Source: an uncultured SAR86 cluster bacterium (GTDB lineage Bacteria; Pseudomonadota; Gammaproteobacteria; Magnimaribacterales; D2472). From it: a stretch of DNA of 49,326 nt. Where the stretch lies: contig CABXNE010000007.1 of assembly GCA_902513515.1 (NCBI GenBank), positions 1 to 49,326 of the forward strand, in the 5' to 3' direction. Shown here in pieces: positions 42,955 to 49,326 of this stretch. The notes beneath the pieces are model-generated. The model did not search any database. It had not been told where the DNA came from and was given only the letters and a program-made list of their open reading frames with translations. How positions within the stretch are numbered: position 1 is the stretch's first letter; every line of letters starts with the position of its first letter. The position numbers were made by a program, and so were the translations under genes.

Positions 42955-43968
42955 ATGAAAAAAATTAAAATTGATTGCTCGATGATTACTCGAGATCCTG
43001 CAGAAGCCGCGAGTATTAGCAAAAACCTTGAGGATCTTGGATACGATGGAGCATATACTTTTGAGGGCCCTCATGAACCATTTCTACCTCTTGCTGCTGC
43101 TGCTCTTGCAACAAAAAAATTAGAGCTTTCAACCTCAATAGCTGTAGCATTTTCTAGAAATCCCATGACCTTGGCTAATCTAGGATACGATCTGCAATTG
43201 ATGTCCAAAGGAAGATTTACTCTTGGTTTGGGCTCTCAAATAAAACCTCATATTGAAAAGAGATATTCAATGCCATGGTCTTCACCTGCAAAACGCATGA
43301 AAGAAATGGTTAATGCCATTAAAGCAATATGGGGATGCTGGCATGAAGGGAAAGATCTAGATTTCAGGGGTGAATTTTACAAACATACATTGATGACTCC
43401 TTTTTTTAATCCAGGAAAAAATCCATTTGGTCTTCCAAAAATTTATGTTGCAGGAGTAGGACCATTAATGACTCAAGCTGCAGCCGAATCAGGAGATGGT
43501 TTTTTAGTTCATCCTTTTCACACAACAAAGTTTTTAGAAGGAGTTACATTGCCCTCTATCAAGAAAGGTCTTGATATATCTAAAACAAAAGAATTTGATA
43601 TTTCTGTTGGAGTAATGGTTGCAACTGGTATGAATGATGAGGAGATAAAAAAAGCAAGAGATGCTTGCAAGGCTCAAATAGGATTTTATGGCTCTACTCC
43701 TGCTTATAAGCTAGTTTTAGAGCAACATGGTTGGGATAATATACAACCTGAATTAAATAACTTAACAAAAAAAGGATTATGGCAAGAAATCCCTTCACTT
43801 ATTTCTGATGAAATGCTTGAAAATATTGCAGTTACAGGAACTCCAAGCGAGGCAGCTAATGAAATTTATACCCGTTATGGATCTATTGCCTCAAGAATTG
43901 CTCCTTCAATTTTTTCAGGTGATCCAAATGTTACCGCTTCATTAATCGATTCTTTAAAACAGAACTAA
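42955..43968 (+). CDS. LLM-class (luciferase-like) F420/flavin oxidoreductase
   Basis: A 337-residue TIM-barrel luciferase-like oxidoreductase. The pattern resembles the TIGR03617 F420-dependent group (LEDLGYDGAYTFEGPHEPFLPLA split; TKKLELSTSIAVAFSRNPM; LMSKGRFTLGLGSQIKPHIEKR; PKIYVAGVGPLMTQAAAESGDG). Most such group members are actinobacterial, where F420 is common, so an F420 or FMN cofactor cannot be decided from sequence. The substrate is unknown. It is next to a nitronate-monooxygenase-like gene and downstream of acyl-CoA chemistry genes, so a role in organic xenobiotic or lipid oxidation is plausible. No Shine-Dalgarno precedes the start. Confidence 0.85.
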   Translation: MKKIKIDCSMITRDPAEAASISKNLEDLGYDGAYTFEGPHEPFLPLAAAALATKKLELSTSIAVAFSRNPMTLANLGYDLQLMSKGRFTLGLGSQIKPHIEKRYSMPWSSPAKRMKEMVNAIKAIWGCWHEGKDLDFRGEFYKHTLMTPFFNPGKNPFGLPKIYVAGVGPLMTQAAAESGDGFLVHPFHTTKFLEGVTLPSIKKGLDISKTKEFDISVGVMVATGMNDEEIKKARDACKAQIGFYGSTPAYKLVLEQHGWDNIQPELNNLTKKGLWQEIPSLISDEMLENIAVTGTPSEAANEIYTRYGSIASRIAPSIFSGDPNVTASLIDSLKQN

Positions 43969-44009
43969 AAAACTCTGTTAATAAAAACTAAATTGTTATC
44001 ATATAAACC

Positions 44010-45308
44010 ATGCAATTTATCTTAAGACTAGCATCATATTCATTAGTGTTTTTGGGATACCTTCTTTTCATGAGTGTATATGCACCCTTGGGTATCAATT
44101 GGATGGACTTTCATGCTGATAGGATTGTAAATGCTTTAGAATTTCTAAATCTTAATGGCCGTGATACTTTTGGATTTACGATATGGTCAGTATGCAATGA
44201 TTGTGTATTAGAGTCCTCGTGGAGTGAGGGTATCACTTCACATCATGCCATTGTTTTCTGGCCATATTTAATAATGTATTTCATAGGCGGTATAGAATCT
44301 GTGTTAGTGGTTGGGCCTATTTTTGATAAATGTTTAATTTTTTTATGTGCAGTTCTTATTGCTGAACTAATGATTAAATTCTCAAAAAATTATTCTCATT
44401 TACCAAATATTTTACTTGGGATAGTTTGCTTTGCTTTGTTTGCTCTCTCTCCATGGACTTATAAGATGTTGTTAGGAGGTTGGTGGGAGGCTTATTTTTT
44501 AATGTTTTTCCTATTTGGCATGTTCTCATTTGAAAATAAAAATTTTAAATTAGGGCTTGCCTCTTTCTTCATGGCAGCAATGATGCATTTTTTATGGGCA
44601 TTAGCTCTATTAATTTTTTATGTACTATTGACTATTTCTCCTTTATTTATAAAAAATGAGACATCTTCGGTAAATAGATTTTTTCCACCTAATGTTTTAA
44701 TCCCAAGAAACCGTTCTAGTGTTATGTTATTTTTAGGTCTCCCAATTATTGGGTTGATATTAATTCAACTCATTGCAAGTTTTTACATTGATTTTGCAAC
44801 AAATAGCTCAATATTTTACAGAATGGGCATTTCAGGCAACGATGCTCATAATGGAGGTTTAATTGGAGCTCTGCAATTTCTAGCTGGTTCAAGATTTACT
44901 CAATGTTTTGGAGGTCAGGGAATAGAATTTTTTTCTGGTAACAATCTGGCACTGATTGGTATTTATAATTGCATGTTTTCATTAATAGGAATGACTGCGT
45001 TGTCTTTAATTTCTCTTGTAGGAATATACTTTTTGATTAAAAATTCTCAACTTGCCTTAAAAATATTACTGCCTTTAATGTTTTGTTTGTTATTTTTTAT
45101 AACAGTTTTTCAACAATCACTATCTGTTCATTTGATGGGATATTCATTTATCTTCTCCGCTTTATTTGCTGCTGGAATGACTCACATTATGCTGATGGCC
45201 CAAAGAAGAATTAGTTCACCAATGCTTGGATTTATTTTTGCAATTCCATGTATCTCAGGAATATTAATCCTATCAATCAGAGTAAGTATGTTGTCTGGAA
45301 TGAGTTAA
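44010..45308 (+). CDS. Polytopic membrane protein of unknown function
   Basis: A 432-residue inner-membrane protein with roughly nine to eleven hydrophobic helices (for example SYSLVFLGYLLFMSVYAPLG, YLIMYFIGGIESVLVVG, LPNILLGIVCFALFALSPW, AGMTHIMLMAQRR). I do not recognise a named family. The N-terminal loop after helix 1 carries conserved-looking acidic and aromatic residues (WMDFHADRIV, CNDCVLESSWSEGITSHH). Such a first extracytoplasmic loop is where GT-C glycosyltransferases (polyprenyl-phosphate sugar users) keep catalytic Asp/Glu, so a GT-C role is possible but unproven. It starts a second glycan region ahead of aminotransferase and GT2 genes. Confidence 0.7.
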   Translation: MQFILRLASYSLVFLGYLLFMSVYAPLGINWMDFHADRIVNALEFLNLNGRDTFGFTIWSVCNDCVLESSWSEGITSHHAIVFWPYLIMYFIGGIESVLVVGPIFDKCLIFLCAVLIAELMIKFSKNYSHLPNILLGIVCFALFALSPWTYKMLLGGWWEAYFLMFFLFGMFSFENKNFKLGLASFFMAAMMHFLWALALLIFYVLLTISPLFIKNETSSVNRFFPPNVLIPRNRSSVMLFLGLPIIGLILIQLIASFYIDFATNSSIFYRMGISGNDAHNGGLIGALQFLAGSRFTQCFGGQGIEFFSGNNLALIGIYNCMFSLIGMTALSLISLVGIYFLIKNSQLALKILLPLMFCLLFFITVFQQSLSVHLMGYSFIFSALFAAGMTHIMLMAQRRISSPMLGFIFAIPCISGILILSIRVSMLSGMS

Positions 45309-45321
45309 CCAATTATCTAGA

Positions 45322-46566
45322 CTATTTTTCATTTATTTGTATGGCTTTAATCGCTTCATATACTGTGTTTTTTTGTGACTCATTCATTCGTGCAAAACAT
45401 GGTATGAATATTCCCTTAGTATGAATTTTTTTTGCATTTGGCATTTCGCATGAGCCAGGATAGTGAGAAAGCTCTGATAATAACTCTAGACTAGATGTGC
45501 AACTGTCTACTTTATGATCACTCAAGGTTTTCATGAGATTGAGTGGATTTTCAGAAAAAGCGATTAATTGCCAAAAAGAGTGATTTTCTTTATTTTCTCT
45601 TTGACTGAATTCAATTGATGAAGGTAAATCTAATATTTTTTGTGCATGATTAATTCTTCTTTTATCTAAAGCTTCTACTTTTTGTAATTCTTTAATTCCT
45701 ACATTTGCTTGAAAAGATGTATACGCATTAAACCATTCTTTCGGCATCAAAATGATAGGAAGCTTATTTCTTGTACCAGTCATTTTTTCTGTGTTGACCC
45801 CAACCTTTTTCAAGACCATTAATATTGGGTTAATTAACAAATTAAAAACTAATTTAGTTGTAGCAATGTTATAAATCAAATTAGTAAAAGTTTTTTTTAT
45901 CAGAAATCTTCTGTTACTTGGAAATAATTTCTTTTGTTCTGATTGAATTTCTGCAATTAACTTGTCATCGTCTGTAAGTAAATGACCGCCACCAAAAGTA
46001 TCAATTTGTTTTATTGCAGAAGAGCTATAAATTGAACAGTCTCCAAAAGAACCTAGTTTTTTTTCACCAAAAACTGCATTTAATCCTTGGGAGAAATCCT
46101 CAATTACATAAATATTTTTTTCTTTACAAATTTCGACAAGTTTTTTTATATTGGGAGCTGTACCAAAGAGATAGGTAATGATAACTGCTCTGGTATTCTC
46201 ATTTATTGCTTCGGATAATTTTTTTTCATCAAAACAAAAGTTTCTAAGATCTAAATCAACATATCTTGGAACAAGGCCCAAATAAACTACAACATCCAAT
46301 ATTCCTTTAATGCTGATTGGAGGCATTATTACCTCAGATCCTTTTGGGAGATTCTGTAAACGTAAAGCATAGTAAATTGCTGTTCTGGCAAATGGAAAGC
46401 TTACACAATATTTTCGATCAATATACTTGGCAAATAAAGTTTCAAATTGCTTAATTTTTTCAGTATCTTTTAGCCCACTAACCCATGACTGAAGAAAATA
46501 AGTGATCGAGTCTCCTAGGGAATGATTTATTGAGCCTCTTGGAACTTTACTGAACATATAAAACAT
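45322..46566 (-). CDS. DegT/DnrJ/EryC1/StrS-type aminotransferase-like protein
   Basis: A 414-residue PLP-fold protein. The DegT pattern is present: SFPFARTAIYYALRLQNLP in the PLP phosphate region, GSEVIMPPISIKGILD, VIEDFSQGLN (the Asp that contacts the PLP nitrogen) and the lysine in SAIKQIDTFGGGHLL that would form the Schiff base. Typical substrates are nucleotide-linked keto sugars. It is more divergent than the WecE gene next door and has an unusual C-terminus (about residues 230-300, KKTFTNLIYNIATTKLVF with hydrophobic stretches). It diverges from wecE with 45 bp between starts, so both may serve the same sugar pathway. Confidence 0.85.
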   Translation of the reverse strand: MFYMFSKVPRGSINHSLGDSITYFLQSWVSGLKDTEKIKQFETLFAKYIDRKYCVSFPFARTAIYYALRLQNLPKGSEVIMPPISIKGILDVVVYLGLVPRYVDLDLRNFCFDEKKLSEAINENTRAVIITYLFGTAPNIKKLVEICKEKNIYVIEDFSQGLNAVFGEKKLGSFGDCSIYSSSAIKQIDTFGGGHLLTDDDKLIAEIQSEQKKLFPSNRRFLIKKTFTNLIYNIATTKLVFNLLINPILMVLKKVGVNTEKMTGTRNKLPIILMPKEWFNAYTSFQANVGIKELQKVEALDKRRINHAQKILDLPSSIEFSQRENKENHSFWQLIAFSENPLNLMKTLSDHKVDSCTSSLELLSELSHYPGSCEMPNAKKIHTKGIFIPCFARMNESQKNTVYEAIKAIQINEK

Positions 46567-46611
46567 TGCATTATGCTCCCATACTTAATCAAAATTTCAT
46601 AATTTTTTTAC

Positions 46612-47742
46612 ATGATCAGATTTAATTTGCCTTATTTAACTGGCAATGAAATAAAAAGAATAAGCGAAGTTTATGAAGCTGGACATTTATCAGGAGATGG
46701 CCACTTCACAAAACTTTGCAGTTCATGGTTGGAAACAAATTTACCATGTCAAAGAGCCCTTTTAACTCATTCTTGTACAGCAGCATTAGAAATGGCGGCT
46801 ATTTTAATTGATATTAAGCCAGGCGATGAAATTATTATGCCGTCATATACATTTGTTTCTTCGGCAAATGCATTTGTGCTTAGAGGGGGAGTCCCCGTTT
46901 TTGTTGATATAAAAGAAGATACACTAAATATTGATGAAACCCTCATCGAAAAAGCTATCACTCCAAAAACTAAAGCAATTTTACCAGTCCATTATGCAGG
47001 AGTGGCTTGTGAAATGGATACCATATTAGAAATTGCTAAGAAATATAATTTATTTGTTATAGAAGATGCTGCTCAAGGAATTATGTCTAAATATAAAGGA
47101 AGGTCCTTAGGAACCATAGGTGATCTAGGATGTTTTAGTTTCCATGAAACAAAAAATATTATTTCTGGAGAGGGCGGCGCTTTAGTAATCAATAACTCTA
47201 ACTTAGTTAATAGAGCTGAAATTATTAGAGAAAAGGGAACTGATAGAGTTAATTTTTTTCGAGGTACAGTTAATAAGTATTCATGGCAAGATATTGGTTC
47301 CTCTTTCTTGCCTGGCGAAACCACAGCTGCATTTTTATTTGCTCAGTTGGATCAAGCCACTGAAATTACAAAGCTTCGATTGGAGATATGGAAAAAATAT
47401 AATAATTTTTTCTTGGATTACAATGATCTTGGCTCAATTAAAATTCCCTTTATACCAAAATCTTGTGAGGGAAACGGACATTTATTTTATTTGCTAATGC
47501 AGAGTTATTCTGAAAGAACAAATTTTATTAAATTCATGAATCTGTCCGAAATAAATTGTATTTTCCATTATATTCCGCTCCATAGCTCGCCTGCAGGAAT
47601 GAAATTTGGCAGGACAGGAAGCTCTATGGAAATAACCGACTCTATTTCTTCTAGGCTTGTAAGACTGCCATTTTGGATAGGGCTAGACACTACAATAGTT
47701 ACAGATCATTTTACTAAATGGCATTGCGAACAGAATTCTTGA
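46612..47742 (+). CDS. wecE: dTDP-4-amino-4,6-dideoxygalactose transaminase
   Basis: A 376-residue PLP enzyme (RffA/WecE/FcnA) that aminates dTDP-4-keto-6-deoxyglucose to dTDP-4-amino-4,6-dideoxygalactose (dTDP-Fuc4N), a precursor of enterobacterial common antigen and other surface glycans. Motifs are FNLPYLTGNEIKRISEV, DEIIMPSYTFVSSANAFVL, VIEDAAQGI and the Schiff-base lysine in FSFHETKNIISGEGGA, wording typical of WecE. The expected RmlA/RmlB enzymes that make the substrate are not in the window. CATAAT (46598-46603) lies 8 nt before the ATG without a Shine-Dalgarno, suggesting a very short leader. A GT2 gene follows after 22 bp. Confidence 0.93.
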   Translation: MIRFNLPYLTGNEIKRISEVYEAGHLSGDGHFTKLCSSWLETNLPCQRALLTHSCTAALEMAAILIDIKPGDEIIMPSYTFVSSANAFVLRGGVPVFVDIKEDTLNIDETLIEKAITPKTKAILPVHYAGVACEMDTILEIAKKYNLFVIEDAAQGIMSKYKGRSLGTIGDLGCFSFHETKNIISGEGGALVINNSNLVNRAEIIREKGTDRVNFFRGTVNKYSWQDIGSSFLPGETTAAFLFAQLDQATEITKLRLEIWKKYNNFFLDYNDLGSIKIPFIPKSCEGNGHLFYLLMQSYSERTNFIKFMNLSEINCIFHYIPLHSSPAGMKFGRTGSSMEITDSISSRLVRLPFWIGLDTTIVTDHFTKWHCEQNS

Positions 47743-47764
47743 ATTAAAATTACTGTTATTATGT

Positions 47765-48715
47765 ATGCAGCAAATGTATGAAAAAATATCAGTGAACAAC
47801 TTAAGTATAATTATTCCAGTTTTTAATAGCGAGGGCTCTATAAAAGAGATTGTAGAAAGAATAGTTGACGTAATGGAATCGGAGCAATTTTCTTATGAAA
47901 TTATTCTTATTGATGATGCCAGTCAAGATACTAGTTGGGAAAAAATTCTAGAACTGGGCGAAGGTAATAAAAATATCATCGGTCTTCAACTTCTTAAAAA
48001 TTCTGGACAACACAGTGCAAATCTTTGTGGTTTTCGGCATAGCAAAAATGAAATTATTATTACTATGGATGATGATCTGCAGAATCCTCCTGAGGAGATT
48101 CCAAAATTAGTTGAATTAATAAATGATGGAAAAGATTTAGTCTTTGGTGAATTTGCTTCAAAAAAGCATAATTTATTTAGATCAATTGGCAGTAAAGTCA
48201 TTAATAAATTCAATAAAAGAATTTTTAATATTCAATCAGATGTAACGTTATCTAATTTTAGAGCCGTAGATAGAACAGTTATAAATTTAGTTTGTTCAGA
48301 AAATCATTTCAAACCGTATATTCCTGGCCTGCTTTTAAAATATTCTCAAAATATTGGAGGCGTTTCAGTGCATCATGAAAAGAGAAAGCTTGGAAAAAGT
48401 AATTACACTTTTCGAAAACTAATTTCCCTAGTTTTCGATCTTCTTTTTCAGCACTCAACTATCCCATTAAGGTTGGCTTCTATTGTTGGTTTATTAAGCT
48501 CTCTTTTTGTTCTTATATTTGGGCTTTATACCTTATATCGATCACTTATTTCTGGCATAGCCATTCCTGGCTGGGCTTCAATTGCAATCTTGCTTTCATT
48601 ATCTAGTGGATTGATCATTATGATCATGAGTGTAATTGGTGAATACCTAATTAGAATATTAAACCAGGTTAGCCATCAAGATCCATATATAATAAATAAA
48701 AAAATAAATAAGTGA
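47765..48715 (+). CDS. DPM1/ArnC-like GT2 glycosyltransferase
   Basis: A 316-residue membrane-associated GT2 enzyme of the polyprenyl-phosphate sugar type. The N-terminal GT-A domain has SIIIPVFNSEGSIKEIV, IILIDDASQDTSW and ITMDDDLQNPPEEIPKL (the DxD-like metal site), plus NFRAVDR. Two C-terminal helices (LASIVGLLSSLFVLIFGLYT and IAILLSLSSGLIIMIMSVIG) anchor it. It would transfer a sugar such as an amino sugar to undecaprenyl phosphate, fitting the adjacent wecE gene (22 bp upstream). An ATG nine bases downstream (47774) is an alternative start. Its stop overlaps the GTG start of the following sulfotransferase gene. Confidence 0.92.
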   Translation: MQQMYEKISVNNLSIIIPVFNSEGSIKEIVERIVDVMESEQFSYEIILIDDASQDTSWEKILELGEGNKNIIGLQLLKNSGQHSANLCGFRHSKNEIIITMDDDLQNPPEEIPKLVELINDGKDLVFGEFASKKHNLFRSIGSKVINKFNKRIFNIQSDVTLSNFRAVDRTVINLVCSENHFKPYIPGLLLKYSQNIGGVSVHHEKRKLGKSNYTFRKLISLVFDLLFQHSTIPLRLASIVGLLSSLFVLIFGLYTLYRSLISGIAIPGWASIAILLSLSSGLIIMIMSVIGEYLIRILNQVSHQDPYIINKKINK

Positions 48716-49326
48716 AAAATTTGTTTATTATCGGAGCGCAAAGATCGGGCTCAACATTACTTGCAAAAACATTAGACCTTCACTCAAAAATAAAACTAAT
48801 GACCCCGGTCAAACCTGAACCAAAATATTTTCTAGGCAGCAATTATTGCGGCAAACAAACTTATTTGGATTTTTTTAAAAGATATGAAGAAAGTTATAAC
48901 TATTTTCTTGAAAAGAGTGTTTCTTACATTGAACATGAAGATGCATTAAGGAGAATTAATTTTGATTTTCCAGATGCAAAGATTTTAGTTATTTTTCGTG
49001 AGCCCGTTTCCAGGTGTTGGTCTAATTATAAATATAGCCTAGAGAATGGGATTGAAAAGAGAGAATTCTCAGAAGTTATCAAGAACTCTAATAGGGTAGA
49101 TTTTGATCCTACTATTTCAGTTAATCCTTTTGCTTATGTTGAAAGAGGTTTTTATGATAAATATTTAGAAAAAGTTTTAAATATTTTTCATAAAAGAAAT
49201 ATTAAAGTTATTATTTTTGAAGAATTTATTAGTTCCCCAGAAAGTTTGAATGATATTTTTGAATGGTTGAATTTAAAAAAGATAAATCTTACTAGTAATA
49301 TTTTCAATAAAAAAATAAATAACACC
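48712..49326 (+). CDS. Sulfotransferase (truncated by window end)
   Basis: The first 205 codons of a PAPS-dependent sulfotransferase; the frame is open to the window end. The GTG start overlaps the stop of the GT2 gene (GTGA), which supports translational coupling. The PAPS 5'-phosphosulfate loop is FIIGAQRSGSTLLAKTL at the N-terminus and the 3'-phosphate region is VIFREPVSRCWSNYKYSLE near residues 94-112, followed by VERGFYDKYLEKVL. This arrangement matches the small heparan/galactose-type Sulfotransfer_1 family. Its context, after wecE and a GT2 gene, suggests sulfation of a surface glycan. It is unrelated in architecture to the TPR-sulfotransferase at 6334. Confidence 0.85.
   Translation, partial: MKNLFIIGAQRSGSTLLAKTLDLHSKIKLMTPVKPEPKYFLGSNYCGKQTYLDFFKRYEESYNYFLEKSVSYIEHEDALRRINFDFPDAKILVIFREPVSRCWSNYKYSLENGIEKREFSEVIKNSNRVDFDPTISVNPFAYVERGFYDKYLEKVLNIFHKRNIKVIIFEEFISSPESLNDIFEWLNLKKINLTSNIFNKKINNT

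Overview
This AT-rich window (roughly one third G+C by eye) comes from a streamlined, Gram-negative, probably marine gammaproteobacterium. The combination of low G+C, very short intergenic gaps, TonB-dependent receptors, acyl-CoA chemistry and many small flavin or thioredoxin-fold enzymes resembles SAR86-type bacteria. That placement is an inference; no rRNA or other decisive marker is present.

Layout. 1-1271: 3' part of fumC and a pterin carbinolamine dehydratase. 1326-4771: a secreted PHB-depolymerase/feruloyl-esterase-like hydrolase and a TonB-dependent receptor with a tyrosine-rich loop. 4791-4839: a 49-nt 3' tRNA-Thr fragment on the minus strand. 4852-8301: a BCCT transporter and a TPR-sulfotransferase that diverge from abutting start codons. 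8390-15990: a purine block of guaB, an NCS2 purine permease, a TonB receptor, a phosphoribosyltransferase and guaA. 15991-17985: a small accessory patch with two divergent secreted proteins of unknown function and dispersed short direct repeats. 17986-27220: a surface-glycoconjugate locus of SxtJ-like protein, two tandem DUF5989 microproteins absent from simple ORF calls, carbamoyltransferase, SGNH hydrolase, methyltransferase, GT2, GT4 and a PglK/MsbA-type ABC flippase. 27224-31925: nitroreductase, tadA, xthA, prc and an HCCA-isomerase-like protein. 31922-40984: a tightly packed seven-gene minus-strand operon resembling acyclic-terpene (atu) or leucine/isovalerate catabolism, with a biotin-dependent carboxylase, TetR regulator, AtuA, enoyl-CoA hydratase and paired acyl-CoA dehydrogenases. 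41085-43968: GST, nitronate-monooxygenase-like and luciferase-like oxidoreductases. 44010-49326: a second glycan region with a polytopic membrane protein, two PLP sugar aminotransferases including WecE, a DPM1/ArnC-like GT2 and a 3'-truncated sulfotransferase.

How the genes fit together. The purine block covers both XMP/GMP synthesis steps plus base uptake and salvage. Its embedded TonB receptor lies 19 bp upstream of the phosphoribosyltransferase, suggesting outer-membrane uptake of purine-containing compounds. The two glycan regions supply amino-sugar synthesis, glycosyl transfer, possible carbamoylation, sulfation and methylation, and flipping across the membrane. The atu-like operon would activate and carboxylate branched acyl-CoAs. 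No single gene is clearly a new system. The best leads are the duplicated DUF5989 module, the receptor in the purine block, the tRNA fragment, the repeat-bearing patch and start-site architecture suggesting leaderless translation.
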